Under the pieces are notes generated by a model. The model saw only the letters and a list, made by a program, of their open reading frames with translations. It had not been told where the DNA came from and did not search any database. Shown in pieces: positions 53,337-62,313 of a stretch of 64,000 nucleotides of DNA. The translations under genes and the position numbers were made by a program. The stretch is taken from positions 62,001 to 126,000 of the forward strand of contig NZ_JAUHLN010000003.1 of NCBI RefSeq assembly GCF_030412265.1. Reading direction: 5' to 3'. Position 1 is the stretch's first letter, and every line of letters starts with the position of its first letter. The DNA is from Fictibacillus terranigra. GTDB lineage: Bacteria; Bacillota; Bacilli; Bacillales; Fictibacillaceae.

Positions 53337-54125
53337 TTACCGCCCTTTGAACTTCGGCCCTCTCTTAGTAAAGAACGCCATGACACCCTCTACTGCGTCT
53401 TCTGATGTCATCACTCTTTTTACATTATTTCGTTCAATTTCCATACCTTCATCCAATTGAACCTCGGATCCTCGGTAAACCGCATCAAGGATGCCTTTCA
53501 TCGCCAAAGGCGGTCCGTCTGCGAGCTGTTTCGCCCATTTCAACGCTTCATCCAACAGCCGTTCCTGTGGGACAATCCGATTGATCAGACCTAGATCTGC
53601 TGCTTTTTGAGCAGAAATTCGATCTCCGGTCAACAGGAGTTCCAAGGCCCTGCGCTGCCCAATCTGCCGTGGAAGACGCTGTGTGCCGCCATAACCTGGC
53701 ATTATCCCAAGCCGGATCTCAGGCTGACCAAGTTCTGCCGTATCGGAGGCGATGGACAGGTGGCACGCCATTTGCAATTCATTTCCGCCGCCCAGCGCTT
53801 TTCCATTAATACAGGCAATAACCGGTTTAGGAAACCTTTCAATATAATTGAAAAAATCATGCATGCGGTTAAGTGTAACGTCTGCGGTGCCTCTATCCGC
53901 CATTTCCCCAAACTCGGAAATATCCGCTCCGCTAGAGAAGTTTTTTTCTCCTGAACCGGTCAGAACGATTGCACCGACATTAGGATTAAGCTCCAGTTGA
54001 CGAAACACGGCTTGAAGTTCATATAATGTTTCATTATTAAGCGCATTGGCAGGAGGCCGGTTAATGGTGATAAGAGCCACGTTCTCCTTTAGCTCAAGCA
54101 AACCTTGTTTTTCGGTTTTATTCAT
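53337..54125 (-). CDS. Enoyl-CoA hydratase/isomerase family protein
   Basis: 262 residues, crotonase fold. Oxyanion-hole GSGEKNFSSGADISEF and GKALGGGNELQMACHL; the two catalytic glutamates of hydratases are present (GGNELQM, GQPEIRLG). It hydrates 2-enoyl-CoA in beta-oxidation. The ATG at 54125 overlaps the thiolase stop by one base (TAATG) and follows GGGAGG, so the longer frame is discarded. Last gene of the seven-gene operon. Confidence 0.92.
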   Translation of the reverse strand: MNKTEKQGLLELKENVALITINRPPANALNNETLYELQAVFRQLELNPNVGAIVLTGSGEKNFSSGADISEFGEMADRGTADVTLNRMHDFFNYIERFPKPVIACINGKALGGGNELQMACHLSIASDTAELGQPEIRLGIMPGYGGTQRLPRQIGQRRALELLLTGDRISAQKAADLGLINRIVPQERLLDEALKWAKQLADGPPLAMKGILDAVYRGSEVQLDEGMEIERNNVKRVMTSEDAVEGVMAFFTKRGPKFKGR

Positions 54126-55282
54126 TATTCCGCCTCCCTTTCTATGATCACCGCAACCGCCATCCCAAAGCCTATACACATGGTGGCCAGACCGAATCTT
54201 CCATTTCTGCGCTCCAGTTCATTCGTCATCGTTGCAATGATCCTTGCACCGCTTGCACCGAGCGGGTGTCCTAAAGCAATGGCTCCTCCGTTTGGATTGA
54301 TTTTACCAGGATCGGCACCCGTTTCCCTTTGCCATGCCAATACAACGGATGCAAATGCCTCGTTCACTTCAAATACATCGATCTCCGTGAGGGCCAGGCC
54401 TGCCTTTTTCAAAACTTTATCTGTAGCAGGAATAATTGCTGTCAGCATGATTTCCGGATCAACCCCGGCAAGCGCGGTCGCTACAATCCTGGCACGCGGC
54501 TTCAAGCCAATTTCCACAGCCTTTTTTCTTGATGCCAGAAGAACAGCCGCAGAACCATCGCTGATCTGGCTCGAATTTCCCGCTGTTATATGGCCGTCCG
54601 GTCGAAAAGAAGGACGAAGGTTTGCCAAGGCTTCCTTCGTTGTGTCCGGCCTAACCGTTTCATCTACTTCCAACAAGAACTGTTCACCTTCAGCACTCCG
54701 GCCTTCAATCGAAACAATCTCATGGTCAAACCACCGCTCATTTTGTGCTTTCAGAGCCTTCTGATGGCTTATAAACGAGAACTCATCCATCTCAGTTCGG
54801 GTAATACCCCATCTCTCGCCAATCAATTCAGCGGAAAACCCTTGTGGAATGATCGTATACTGATCGAGAAGGTGAGGGCTGTAATTTCCCCCATCGCTTC
54901 CCATCGGCACCCGGTTCATGCTCTCAACTCCTGCTGCAATCACACAGTCTGACATTCCGGCCATAATGGCATGAGTCCCTTGGGCGAGCGTTTCCAGACT
55001 CGAAGCACACATCCGGTTGACGCTTACTCCGCATACCTCCACTGGAAATCCGGCAATGAGGCCCGCCATACGGCCGATATTTGCCCCCTGTTCATCGATT
55101 TGCGTTACACATCCCATTTTAATATCTTCCACCTCCGCCGGGTTTAAGTGATTACGGGAAACCAATTCTTTTAAAACGGACGCCGCCATCTCATCCGGGC
55201 GGGTTCCTGACAGTGACCCTTTTTTTCTGCCGATGGGAGTTCGAACGGCATCAATAATGACCGCATCCCTGTCCGCCAACAT
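54125..55282 (-). CDS. Acetyl-CoA acyltransferase (thiolase)
   Basis: 385 residues. Nucleophilic Cys in NRMCASSLETLAQG, His in GGAIALGHPLGASGAR, second Cys in TMCIGFGMAVAV. It cleaves 3-ketoacyl-CoA to acetyl-CoA and a shortened acyl-CoA; the neighbours point to degradation rather than synthesis. The second of two close ATGs (55282) is chosen for spacing to AAAGG. Confidence 0.92.
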   Translation of the reverse strand: MLADRDAVIIDAVRTPIGRKKGSLSGTRPDEMAASVLKELVSRNHLNPAEVEDIKMGCVTQIDEQGANIGRMAGLIAGFPVEVCGVSVNRMCASSLETLAQGTHAIMAGMSDCVIAAGVESMNRVPMGSDGGNYSPHLLDQYTIIPQGFSAELIGERWGITRTEMDEFSFISHQKALKAQNERWFDHEIVSIEGRSAEGEQFLLEVDETVRPDTTKEALANLRPSFRPDGHITAGNSSQISDGSAAVLLASRKKAVEIGLKPRARIVATALAGVDPEIMLTAIIPATDKVLKKAGLALTEIDVFEVNEAFASVVLAWQRETGADPGKINPNGGAIALGHPLGASGARIIATMTNELERRNGRFGLATMCIGFGMAVAVIIEREAE

Positions 55283-55329
55283 CCTCATCCTTTCATTTTC
55301 GAATTTTTAAGATGTCGCTGTATTGTTGT

Positions 55330-56163
55330 TTAAAAGGTGAATAAATCAATTCCTCCTGCTACAGGAAGGCCTGCACCGGTTATATAGTTCGCTTGATCAG
55401 ACGCCAAAAACGTTATCGCATGGGCAATATCTTCGGGTTCACCCGGACGTTTAAGGGCCGTTCTTGCAATCATCCGTTCCCGCATATCCGGATTGGTCAT
55501 CTGGAACGCCTCTGTATTAATGATCCCTGGCACAATAGCGTTTACAGTAATATTGTATCTTGCCCCTTCCAATGCCAGTGTCCGAGTAAGGCCCAAAATT
55601 CCTGCCTTTGTTGTGGAATAACTTGCTTGTCCATAACCGCCGTGTGTCCCGGCTACCGATGCCATGTTGATCACACGGCCGCGCTTTTGTTTTTTCATAT
55701 ATGGCCAGACCGCTTTACAGCAGTTGTAAGCCCCGGTTAAATTAACGGAAAGGTCTCGTTCCCAATACGCATCATTCTGATCCTCGAGCTTAACCGTGTG
55801 ATCAAGAGTGGCTGCGTTATTGATCAGGATATCTATATGCCCGAATTGTTCATTCACCTCGGCCATAACCCTGCTAACTTCTTCACGGTTCGTCACGTCC
55901 ATTCGAAAAGCGGCCGACCTGCGCCCCATTTGTTTAATTTGTTCCATTGTCGTTTTTGTAAATATTTTTTTGGTCATGGTCATTACTTGCGCGACGGGAC
56001 CCAGCCTCTCTGACGTTTCATCCAGATTTTCATCATCTTCCACAAGAATATCAGTCACGATGACGTCAGCGCCTGCTTCAGCCAATGCAAGAGCATCTAC
56101 CCTGCCCAATCCTCTTGAAGCTCCTGTTACGAAAGCCACCTTCCCTTCTAGCGGCAATTTCAT
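55330..56163 (-). CDS. Short-chain dehydrogenase/reductase, probable 3-hydroxyacyl-CoA dehydrogenase
   Basis: 277 residues, classical SDR: FVTGASRGLGR, DILINNAATLD, catalytic Ser in VINMASVAG and Tyr/Lys in QASYSTTKAG. An insertion around residues 40-75 (EDDENLDETSERLGP) is longer than in FabG and recalls peroxisomal multifunctional-type dehydrogenases. No FadB-type dehydrogenase is in the operon, so this SDR probably does the 3-hydroxyacyl-CoA oxidation. It starts directly after the stop of the ligase gene. Confidence 0.88.
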   Translation of the reverse strand: MKLPLEGKVAFVTGASRGLGRVDALALAEAGADVIVTDILVEDDENLDETSERLGPVAQVMTMTKKIFTKTTMEQIKQMGRRSAAFRMDVTNREEVSRVMAEVNEQFGHIDILINNAATLDHTVKLEDQNDAYWERDLSVNLTGAYNCCKAVWPYMKKQKRGRVINMASVAGTHGGYGQASYSTTKAGILGLTRTLALEGARYNITVNAIVPGIINTEAFQMTNPDMRERMIARTALKRPGEPEDIAHAITFLASDQANYITGAGLPVAGGIDLFTF

Positions 56164-58044
56164 CTATTCATCCCTCCCTGATTGATGCATAGTCAAACCC
56201 ACTGCAATCTCATCAGCTGCACTGCTGGCTGCCACTGGGTGTTCTTCAGCATAGACCTTTTTAATGATATTCTTATATTTTTCCTCGATTACCGGCAGGC
56301 GGACCTTTAACGAGGGCGTTAGCTCTCCTGTACCGGTTGTCCATTCATCCCCCAGGATGACCACTTTTTTCGGTTGTTCATAACGCGGAAACTTTTTTGT
56401 GCGCTCATCGACTTCTCTCCGCAATAATTTCTGTACTTCTTCGTTTCTGACGATCGCTTCATAATGATCAGGCCAACCTCTCTTCTTTGCCCACGGCACT
56501 AGGACCGAAAAATCAGGAGTAACGAGAACAATGACGTATTTCTGATTTTGGCCGATCAAAACACAATTTTCGATATAGGAGCTTAAATTGATGGCATTTT
56601 CCACAGGCTGAGGAGCCACATTTTTCCCTGTTTTCAGGACGATGATCCTCTTCTTTCGATCGACGATCGAGAGGAACCCGTCTCCGTCCAGTTTCCCAAG
56701 ATCTCCTGTCAACAGCCAGCCGTCCCTGAATGCCTCCCTTGTTGCCTTTTCATTATTGTAATAGCCTGTCATCACGCTCGGGCCCCTAACCATCACCTCT
56801 CCATCAGGTGCCAAACGCATTTCCAGGTTAGGAAGGATTTTACCTACCGTGCCCACTTTCGTCCGTATCATAGGATTAGCTGCAATCACTGGCGAAGTTT
56901 CAGTCAGCCCATAGCCTTCAAGGGCAGGCAAATCGATCGCCCAAAAGAATCTCCCGATTTCAGGACTGAGCGCACCGCCCCCGGAAATTAGCCCCCTGAG
57001 CCGGCCACCTAGTTGTTTTTTAACCTTTTTATAGACAAGCCAATTAGCAAGTGCCCATTTTCTTCGTAACGCTTTGGGAACAGATCCTTGTTTCATGATC
57101 TCATCCACCGATTGCGTGACATAACCCTCATACCGTTTCATACCGACTCCTAATGCCCAGCTGAAAATTTTTCTTCGCAGGGGAGTCCCCGCTTCAATTT
57201 TTTCTTGAACCCTCGTATACACTTTTTCTAAAAGGAGCGGCACACTTACAAGTACAGTGGGTCTCACTTCGAGAAGGTTCTCAGACACCTTCTCCATACT
57301 CTCCGCATAAGCGATGGCAGATCCCGCAGATAGCGGAACAAATTGTCCCGCCATCCGTTCGAAAACGTGAGATAACGGAAGGTGTGAAAGCAGGACATCG
57401 GTTGGCCTGGCTTCCAGTACCCAAAACTGCACGCCTTCCACATTTGATAAAATATTCCCGTGCGTCAGCATCGCACCCTTTGGATGCCCGGTTGTGCCTG
57501 ATGTATGAATAATGGTGGCCAGCTGCATCCTGTCGATGTGTTTCCACATCTCTTCCCACATCTGCAGCGGATGATCCCCACCCATTTTCATGAGAATTTC
57601 ATACGTAAAAACCTGTCCAGTGTCATGATGACCTTCGTCCGGCTCCATTACGATAATGAAGAGAACTCCCGTCTCTGCGGTGCTTACCTTTCGGAGCAGT
57701 GCATCATTTTGTACGATAACCGCCTTACACTCTGAATTATTGATAATAAAAGCAACCTGATCTTGCGGAAGAGCAGCGTGGACCGGAACACTAACAGCTC
57801 CGAGGCTCATGATAGCAAGATCGCAAATTGGCCACACCGGGTTATTTTCAGAAAGAATGGCTACTTTATCACCTGTCCCTACACCAAGCAGCGCCAGTCC
57901 AGCCGCTGTATTCCGGATTCTCCCCCAAAACTCCCCGTAGGTCATGCTTTCAAATTGCCCCTTGCTCTTCCACATGAGAGCAGTTCTATCAAAATACCGA
58001 TCTACCGAATACTTGACCATTTCAACTAGATTTTCAGCTTTCAT
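56164..58044 (-). CDS. Long-chain fatty acid-CoA ligase (AMP-binding)
   Basis: 626 residues. Adenylation motifs: TIIHTSGTTGHPKGAMLTHG, EGYGLTETSPVIAANP, LLTGDLGKLDGDGFLSIVDR and KNVAPQPVEN. The size and the last motif fit the FAA1/ACSL-like long-chain branch. It activates fatty acids for the operon. RBS GGAGGTG before the ATG. Confidence 0.93.
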   Translation of the reverse strand: MKAENLVEMVKYSVDRYFDRTALMWKSKGQFESMTYGEFWGRIRNTAAGLALLGVGTGDKVAILSENNPVWPICDLAIMSLGAVSVPVHAALPQDQVAFIINNSECKAVIVQNDALLRKVSTAETGVLFIIVMEPDEGHHDTGQVFTYEILMKMGGDHPLQMWEEMWKHIDRMQLATIIHTSGTTGHPKGAMLTHGNILSNVEGVQFWVLEARPTDVLLSHLPLSHVFERMAGQFVPLSAGSAIAYAESMEKVSENLLEVRPTVLVSVPLLLEKVYTRVQEKIEAGTPLRRKIFSWALGVGMKRYEGYVTQSVDEIMKQGSVPKALRRKWALANWLVYKKVKKQLGGRLRGLISGGGALSPEIGRFFWAIDLPALEGYGLTETSPVIAANPMIRTKVGTVGKILPNLEMRLAPDGEVMVRGPSVMTGYYNNEKATREAFRDGWLLTGDLGKLDGDGFLSIVDRKKRIIVLKTGKNVAPQPVENAINLSSYIENCVLIGQNQKYVIVLVTPDFSVLVPWAKKRGWPDHYEAIVRNEEVQKLLRREVDERTKKFPRYEQPKKVVILGDEWTTGTGELTPSLKVRLPVIEEKYKNIIKKVYAEEHPVAASSAADEIAVGLTMHQSGRDE

Positions 58045-58124
58045 GAAACACCTCCAAACAGGAACTGTTCCTCCCCACCTCGTCCATAGCTCTCGAGTTC
58101 TTTTGTGAAGCTGCCGGCCAGCTG

Positions 58125-58487
58125 CTACAAGTGATCAACAACGTTGTACTGGCGCAAAACGCTCTCTATTTTAATCGCTTTCCCGATATCGCCCCTGATC
58201 TTCAGTTTTCCCGACATGAAAGCAACGGTTCCGTTTAATTTTCCAAGCAGCATCTTCTTAAAATCTGGAAAAGACATCTGGATTGTGCAGTCTGCCTTGT
58301 CAGGAGATCCTACTGATACCTTTGCTGTTCCGTCAGCCAAATGCAGCTGAAAAGAGTAATCCTCATCTGTGATGTCATATTGATAGATTACATTCATCTC
58401 CTTAATGGGCTCAGGATTTTCATTCAGCACCTGTTCGATTTTTTGTCCTGTTTCCTGTACAGAATATTCCTCAATTGCCTTTGCCAT
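58125..58487 (-). CDS. SCP2 sterol-binding-domain protein
   Basis: 120 residues, the whole protein being one SCP2 domain (YSFQLHLADGTAKVSVGSP, LNGTVAFMSGKLKIRGDIGK). Such small proteins bind acyl chains or acyl-CoA in a hydrophobic tunnel and may carry substrate between the enzymes encoded here. RBS AAAGGAGG. Confidence 0.9.
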   Translation of the reverse strand: MAKAIEEYSVQETGQKIEQVLNENPEPIKEMNVIYQYDITDEDYSFQLHLADGTAKVSVGSPDKADCTIQMSFPDFKKMLLGKLNGTVAFMSGKLKIRGDIGKAIKIESVLRQYNVVDHL

Positions 58488-58532
58488 GTTACGTTTCCTC
58501 CTTTAATTAGATAAGGTTAAAGATCTATTAAT

Positions 58533-59759
58533 CTAGATGCGTACTCCAAGCGGTTCATACAGGTGACGCGCTATGATTAAATGCTGTATTTGATTCGTGC
58601 CTTCAAAAATATCAAAAATCTTTGCATCCCGGTAAAGCTTTTCAACAAGATGCCCTTCGACGCCGTCCGGCCCCAAGACCTCAAGACATCTGCTGCACAC
58701 TCCAAGAGAAATGGTGCCGGAAAAACTTTTACACATCGCTGCTTCTTTTGCATTGGGCTTACCCATATCCGCTTTCCATGCTGCCTCCCAGGTCAGAAGT
58801 CTTGATGCATCAATTTCCTGCTGCGCTTTTGCCAGAATTGTTGAAGCTGTATGGAAAGAGCGGCCGTGTTTTGGATATTCATGCTGTACGAAATCAAGTG
58901 TGTATTCAAAAGCAGCCCTCGCTATCCCCGTAGCCATAGCGGCAATAATAGGACGGGTATTGTCAAAGGTTTGCATGGCCACACGAAATCCGGTATGACC
59001 CGCACTTTTCTCTTCATAGTAGGATTCACCCCCAAGAAGGTTTTCCTCTGGCACAAAACAATCTTCGAGAAGAAGCTCTGCGGTTTCAGAAGCTCGGAGA
59101 CCCATTTTATCTGCCAGCCTTGTGCAGCTAAAACCGGGTGTTCCCTTTTCTACGACAAATGCCCTGTGCCCGGCACGCCCTGATTTTTGGTCCACTGTGG
59201 CAAATACAACAACCCAGGAAGCGCGGGCACCGTTCGTAATAAAGACCTTTTGCCCGTTTAAAATGTAGCCTCCGTTCGTTTTAACAGCAGTAGTCTTCAA
59301 CCCTGAAACATCTGATCCGGCTTCAGGCTCAGTTAACGCATATGCTCCCCATCTAGGCGGTTCGTCTCTTGAAAAGATAGACATAAAACGCCGTTTTTGT
59401 TCAGGAGTCCCACTGGCCTGCACTGGAGGACCGCCTAGGCCCGGGCCCGGAAGAGTCAGCGCAATGGCAGGATCTCCCCAGCCAAGCTCTTCAGCAGCTA
59501 TTACGGCCAATCTGTTTCCCTGTCGTTCTGATTTTTTTCTTTTCTCCGTCTGATCTGATTCTTCGCTGGTGCTGTCTGAATCTCCGAAGGAGGACGTACT
59601 GAGCTGGATTCCAAGCTGATTGATGTTTTCCAGCCACTCATCAGGCACCCTTTTGTGCTGATCGGAAGCCAATGATATCGGACGCATCTCATTTTCAGCA
59701 AACCAATGGACAACCTCCTTAACCTGGATTTGATGCGGCGACATTTTGAATGAAATCAT
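58533..59759 (-). CDS. Acyl-CoA dehydrogenase, catalytic-type subunit
   Basis: 408 residues. FAD/substrate motif [15 protein letters not shown], then [19 protein letters not shown] and the catalytic base position in [15 protein letters not shown] hydrophilic insert ([20 protein letters not shown], near residue 60) is unusual. Start at the ATG at 59759, preceded by AAAGGGG; it overlaps the neighbouring dehydrogenase gene by 41 bases. Confidence 0.9.
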   Translation of the reverse strand: MISFKMSPHQIQVKEVVHWFAENEMRPISLASDQHKRVPDEWLENINQLGIQLSTSSFGDSDSTSEESDQTEKRKKSERQGNRLAVIAAEELGWGDPAIALTLPGPGLGGPPVQASGTPEQKRRFMSIFSRDEPPRWGAYALTEPEAGSDVSGLKTTAVKTNGGYILNGQKVFITNGARASWVVVFATVDQKSGRAGHRAFVVEKGTPGFSCTRLADKMGLRASETAELLLEDCFVPEENLLGGESYYEEKSAGHTGFRVAMQTFDNTRPIIAAMATGIARAAFEYTLDFVQHEYPKHGRSFHTASTILAKAQQEIDASRLLTWEAAWKADMGKPNAKEAAMCKSFSGTISLGVCSRCLEVLGPDGVEGHLVEKLYRDAKIFDIFEGTNQIQHLIIARHLYEPLGVRI

Positions 59760-60903
59760 GCAGGCCACCCCTTTCCTCTCCAACTATCAGCCGTTCCCCA
59801 TGATCCAACAGCAACTCGCTTTCTCCTTCCGTAAAAATGATCTGCGCCTGGGCATCCCGCATCCACTTTTCCACCGGGAAGTCCTGAACATACCCGTGCC
59901 CACCTAGAAGCTGGACAGCACAATCTGTAACAAAACGAAGCGACTGGTGCGCAAATTGGAGTGCACTTTGTGAAGCGGCTTCACCTTCAGGATCACGATC
60001 ATCAACCTTCAGTGCAGACTGCCAGACTAAATGGCGGGCTGCCTGTGTTTTAATGGACATATCTGCGAGTGTAAAAGATACGCCTTGAAACTTGGCGATT
60101 TCCTGTCCGAATGCCTTACGCTGTGCGGTATAAACTGCCGCATGGTCCAATGCTGCTTCCATGGCGCCTACTTCCTTTGCAGCTTCAAGTACCCTGGTTC
60201 TTGTCAGCATTTGTGAAAGCAGCACCTTTGCTTCGTGTCCTTTGGCCAGCACCTGTTCGTCTGTAATGACGGTGTCATGAAATTGTATTTTTGAGAATCC
60301 CGAGGCCAGCAATCCGAGCCGGTAATCTCCTTCAAGCAGTCTCCATTGTCCATGATCTTCAAGCCAAATCAGAAGCTGTTCGCCTGTAGTATCTTTTAAA
60401 CCAACCAAAAGATAGCCAGCGTATTTTGCCATTCTAAGCGGTCGGGAAGTTCCGTTTAAAAGATAGCCTCCTCCGCTGGATTGCAATTCCAGTCGTAGAG
60501 ATGACGAATGGTTCGGCTTATTGCCATTTAAAAAAGCGACAGCAGGCCATGTTTTTTCTCTTGTTGTCTTTTTTATTTTATTAAAGAGTGGATGAGCAGG
60601 GACCAATCGAAACAGAGAAGCCGCTTCACCGGGTCCCCTGAATCCCTGGACGCCGCCAAGATCTCCGGCGCTTAAAGCCTCTACAATTTGCACCTGTGAG
60701 ATCAATGGCAGTTCAAGGCCGTCCCAATCTGCCGGAAGTTCGAGAGCCGAAAATCCCAGTTCGTTAATCCCTCGTGATATTTCGTCCGACACTTGCCTTT
60801 TTTCTTCAAAATCGCGTGCCAAAGGGCGAAGTTTCTCCTTCGCAAAATTTCTGGCAAGATTCCTAAAAGCTATTTCATCCACGGTAGGCTGAAACGAAAT
60901 CAA
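59719..60903 (-). CDS. Acyl-CoA dehydrogenase-like protein, divergent subunit
   Basis: 394 residues. The N-terminal helical domain and C-terminal domain (AFGQEIAKFQGVSFTLADM, LLGGHGYVQDFPVEKWMRDA) are those of acyl-CoA dehydrogenases. The middle-domain TEPxAGSD motif is missing, and the catalytic loop reads IIFTEGESELL with an apparent one-residue shift. It may be a structural partner of the neighbouring canonical enzyme. TTG start at 60903 behind AAAGGAGGAG; first gene of the operon. Confidence 0.88.
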   Translation of the reverse strand: MISFQPTVDEIAFRNLARNFAKEKLRPLARDFEEKRQVSDEISRGINELGFSALELPADWDGLELPLISQVQIVEALSAGDLGGVQGFRGPGEAASLFRLVPAHPLFNKIKKTTREKTWPAVAFLNGNKPNHSSSLRLELQSSGGGYLLNGTSRPLRMAKYAGYLLVGLKDTTGEQLLIWLEDHGQWRLLEGDYRLGLLASGFSKIQFHDTVITDEQVLAKGHEAKVLLSQMLTRTRVLEAAKEVGAMEAALDHAAVYTAQRKAFGQEIAKFQGVSFTLADMSIKTQAARHLVWQSALKVDDRDPEGEAASQSALQFAHQSLRFVTDCAVQLLGGHGYVQDFPVEKWMRDAQAQIIFTEGESELLLDHGERLIVGEERGGLHDFIQNVAASNPG

Positions 60904-60922
60904 CAGATCTCCTCCTTTAAAA

Positions 60923-60940
60923 TACTAGTACGTATTAGTA
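60923..60940. promoter_or_regulatory. TACGTA-centred operator, promoter-distal copy
   Basis: TACTAGTACGTATTAGTA: palindrome TACTA-N-TACGTA-N-TAGTA, in the 5' leader just before the RBS of the first gene. It shares TACNARTACGTAYTNGTA with the copy at 60980. Confidence 0.7.
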
Positions 60941-60979
60941 CGTATCAAACAAAAAAATAAAAGGTATTCGAGTTTAGAA

Positions 60980-61005
60980 ATGATACGAGTACGTATTGGT
61001 ATCAT
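60980..61005. promoter_or_regulatory. TACGTA-centred operator over the transcription start
   Basis: A 26-bp palindrome with ATGATAC and GTATCAT ends around GAGTACGTATTG. It overlaps the -10 box, so binding would block initiation. TetR-type geometry. Confidence 0.75.
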
Positions 61006-61032
61006 TATATAATCCCCCATATATAATTTCAA
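61004..61032 (-). promoter_or_regulatory. Promoter of the beta-oxidation operon
   Basis: Minus strand: TTGAAA (61027-61032), 17-base spacer, TATAAT (61004-61009). Confidence 0.8.
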
Positions 61033-61065
61033 CAATTATTGTCTGAAAAATAAAATAATATTCTA

Positions 61066-62313
61066 TTATTCTTTTACACCGGATAGCTGCCTGGCTATTT
61101 TTTCATAGAATGGATAGAGTCTGTAATTCCTAATCCGGTCAGAGGGGTCAATGCCTATAAAGTCCATATGATCCCATCCATAATTCACGGGAATTTCGTT
61201 CCATACCCCCTTCTTTAACCTTTGACAAAAAGGTTGATGCGGCTGTCCTGCAGGAAACCGAGAAGAAGTAACACTTACCAATCCATCATTGGCCCACCAC
61301 GATGAATCGATTTCCGGCATGGGGTGTTTTCTCGAATAGGAGCCAATGTAGGAACCAGATCCAATCACGAGTGTGCTCATCGTTGGCAATGGGTGTTCAA
61401 AGCCAGTAAGCGGCGCCTTAAAAGTGGCATTTCCTGTGTAAGAGACATAATAGATATCGGGAAGCGTTTTTACCCATTGGTTTATTTCTGCAGACCCGTA
61501 AGTCGTCAGATCATATGTGCTCATGTCTTTACTGTTCCAAATCGGACTGCTGTAAACGCGATTTGAGTATTGTATAAATGATTCCTCTTTCTTGCGTTTC
61601 AATCCCCATTGATCCAGTTTAAAGTCATAGGCAATCGACTCAGGTGTACTCCCGGATAAACTGGCAGCCTTAAGTACGAACGATTTAATATAAGGCATGA
61701 GATGGTCCTCATCTGCAAAGGTTGAGCCATTATGCGGTGTCCCAATGCTTGCCACACTTTTAACCCAGTGCTTCCCTCCCTGGTATAAAGGAGACATGCC
61801 CTCTTCTCGATGATAATTGAAATATTGCCTTTCTTCCGCACTTCCATGTTCAAGAAGTTCTGCCAGCATTCTTGACGTCTGCCCCCCCATACTGTGGCCA
61901 ATGAAATGCACCTTATGAGTTTCATTCCACTGGCTGTAAAGGCCGGGAAATGTCCTCCCGAACCTCGCATGTCCATACTTATTGGCATGTGCAGCCCCAT
62001 AATCCACTGTCCCGCCTTTTACGAAATAATACAGTTCCACAGCCCTGTCCCAGTTGCTCGAAAAGGGTCCGACTGCAGAGGTATAGGTCTTAAAGCCTTT
62101 TTGGTTTAGATCGTGTTCGATGTCTTTTAGTCCTCCCCAATAAAGGTAACCTGCCAATTCCCCTTTTCCCCAGCCGGCCAAGCCGTGGACAAGCACAATG
62201 GGTTCATTATTTTTAATTGGTGCAGACGGGCTCGCAGCCGCCTGATCGGGAAGTGCAAAATTCCCCATCCACAAACATACAGCCAATATAGCTCCAATTA
62301 AGATTTTCTTCAT
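61066..62313 (-). CDS. Secreted triacylglycerol lipase, family I.5 (Geobacillus type)
   Basis: 415 residues. Signal peptide of ~28 residues ending near DQAAAS. Family marks: VLVHGLAGWGKGE, nucleophile in FIGHSMGGQTS (Geobacillus has AHSQGG), acid in WWANDGLVSV, His in GWDHMDFIG. The Zn-site residues of this family are present (NWDRA, GAAHANKYGHARFG). It releases fatty acids outside the cell for the adjacent operon. The start overlaps the upstream stop (ATGA). An AT-only hairpin with a T-rich tail (61046-61062) may end its transcript. Confidence 0.93.
   Translation of the reverse strand: MKKILIGAILAVCLWMGNFALPDQAAASPSAPIKNNEPIVLVHGLAGWGKGELAGYLYWGGLKDIEHDLNQKGFKTYTSAVGPFSSNWDRAVELYYFVKGGTVDYGAAHANKYGHARFGRTFPGLYSQWNETHKVHFIGHSMGGQTSRMLAELLEHGSAEERQYFNYHREEGMSPLYQGGKHWVKSVASIGTPHNGSTFADEDHLMPYIKSFVLKAASLSGSTPESIAYDFKLDQWGLKRKKEESFIQYSNRVYSSPIWNSKDMSTYDLTTYGSAEINQWVKTLPDIYYVSYTGNATFKAPLTGFEHPLPTMSTLVIGSGSYIGSYSRKHPMPEIDSSWWANDGLVSVTSSRFPAGQPHQPFCQRLKKGVWNEIPVNYGWDHMDFIGIDPSDRIRNYRLYPFYEKIARQLSGVKE

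Noticed and set aside
54105-54764. 219-codon plus-strand frame opposite the thiolase
   Set aside because: Antisense to catalytic thiolase motifs; no independent support.
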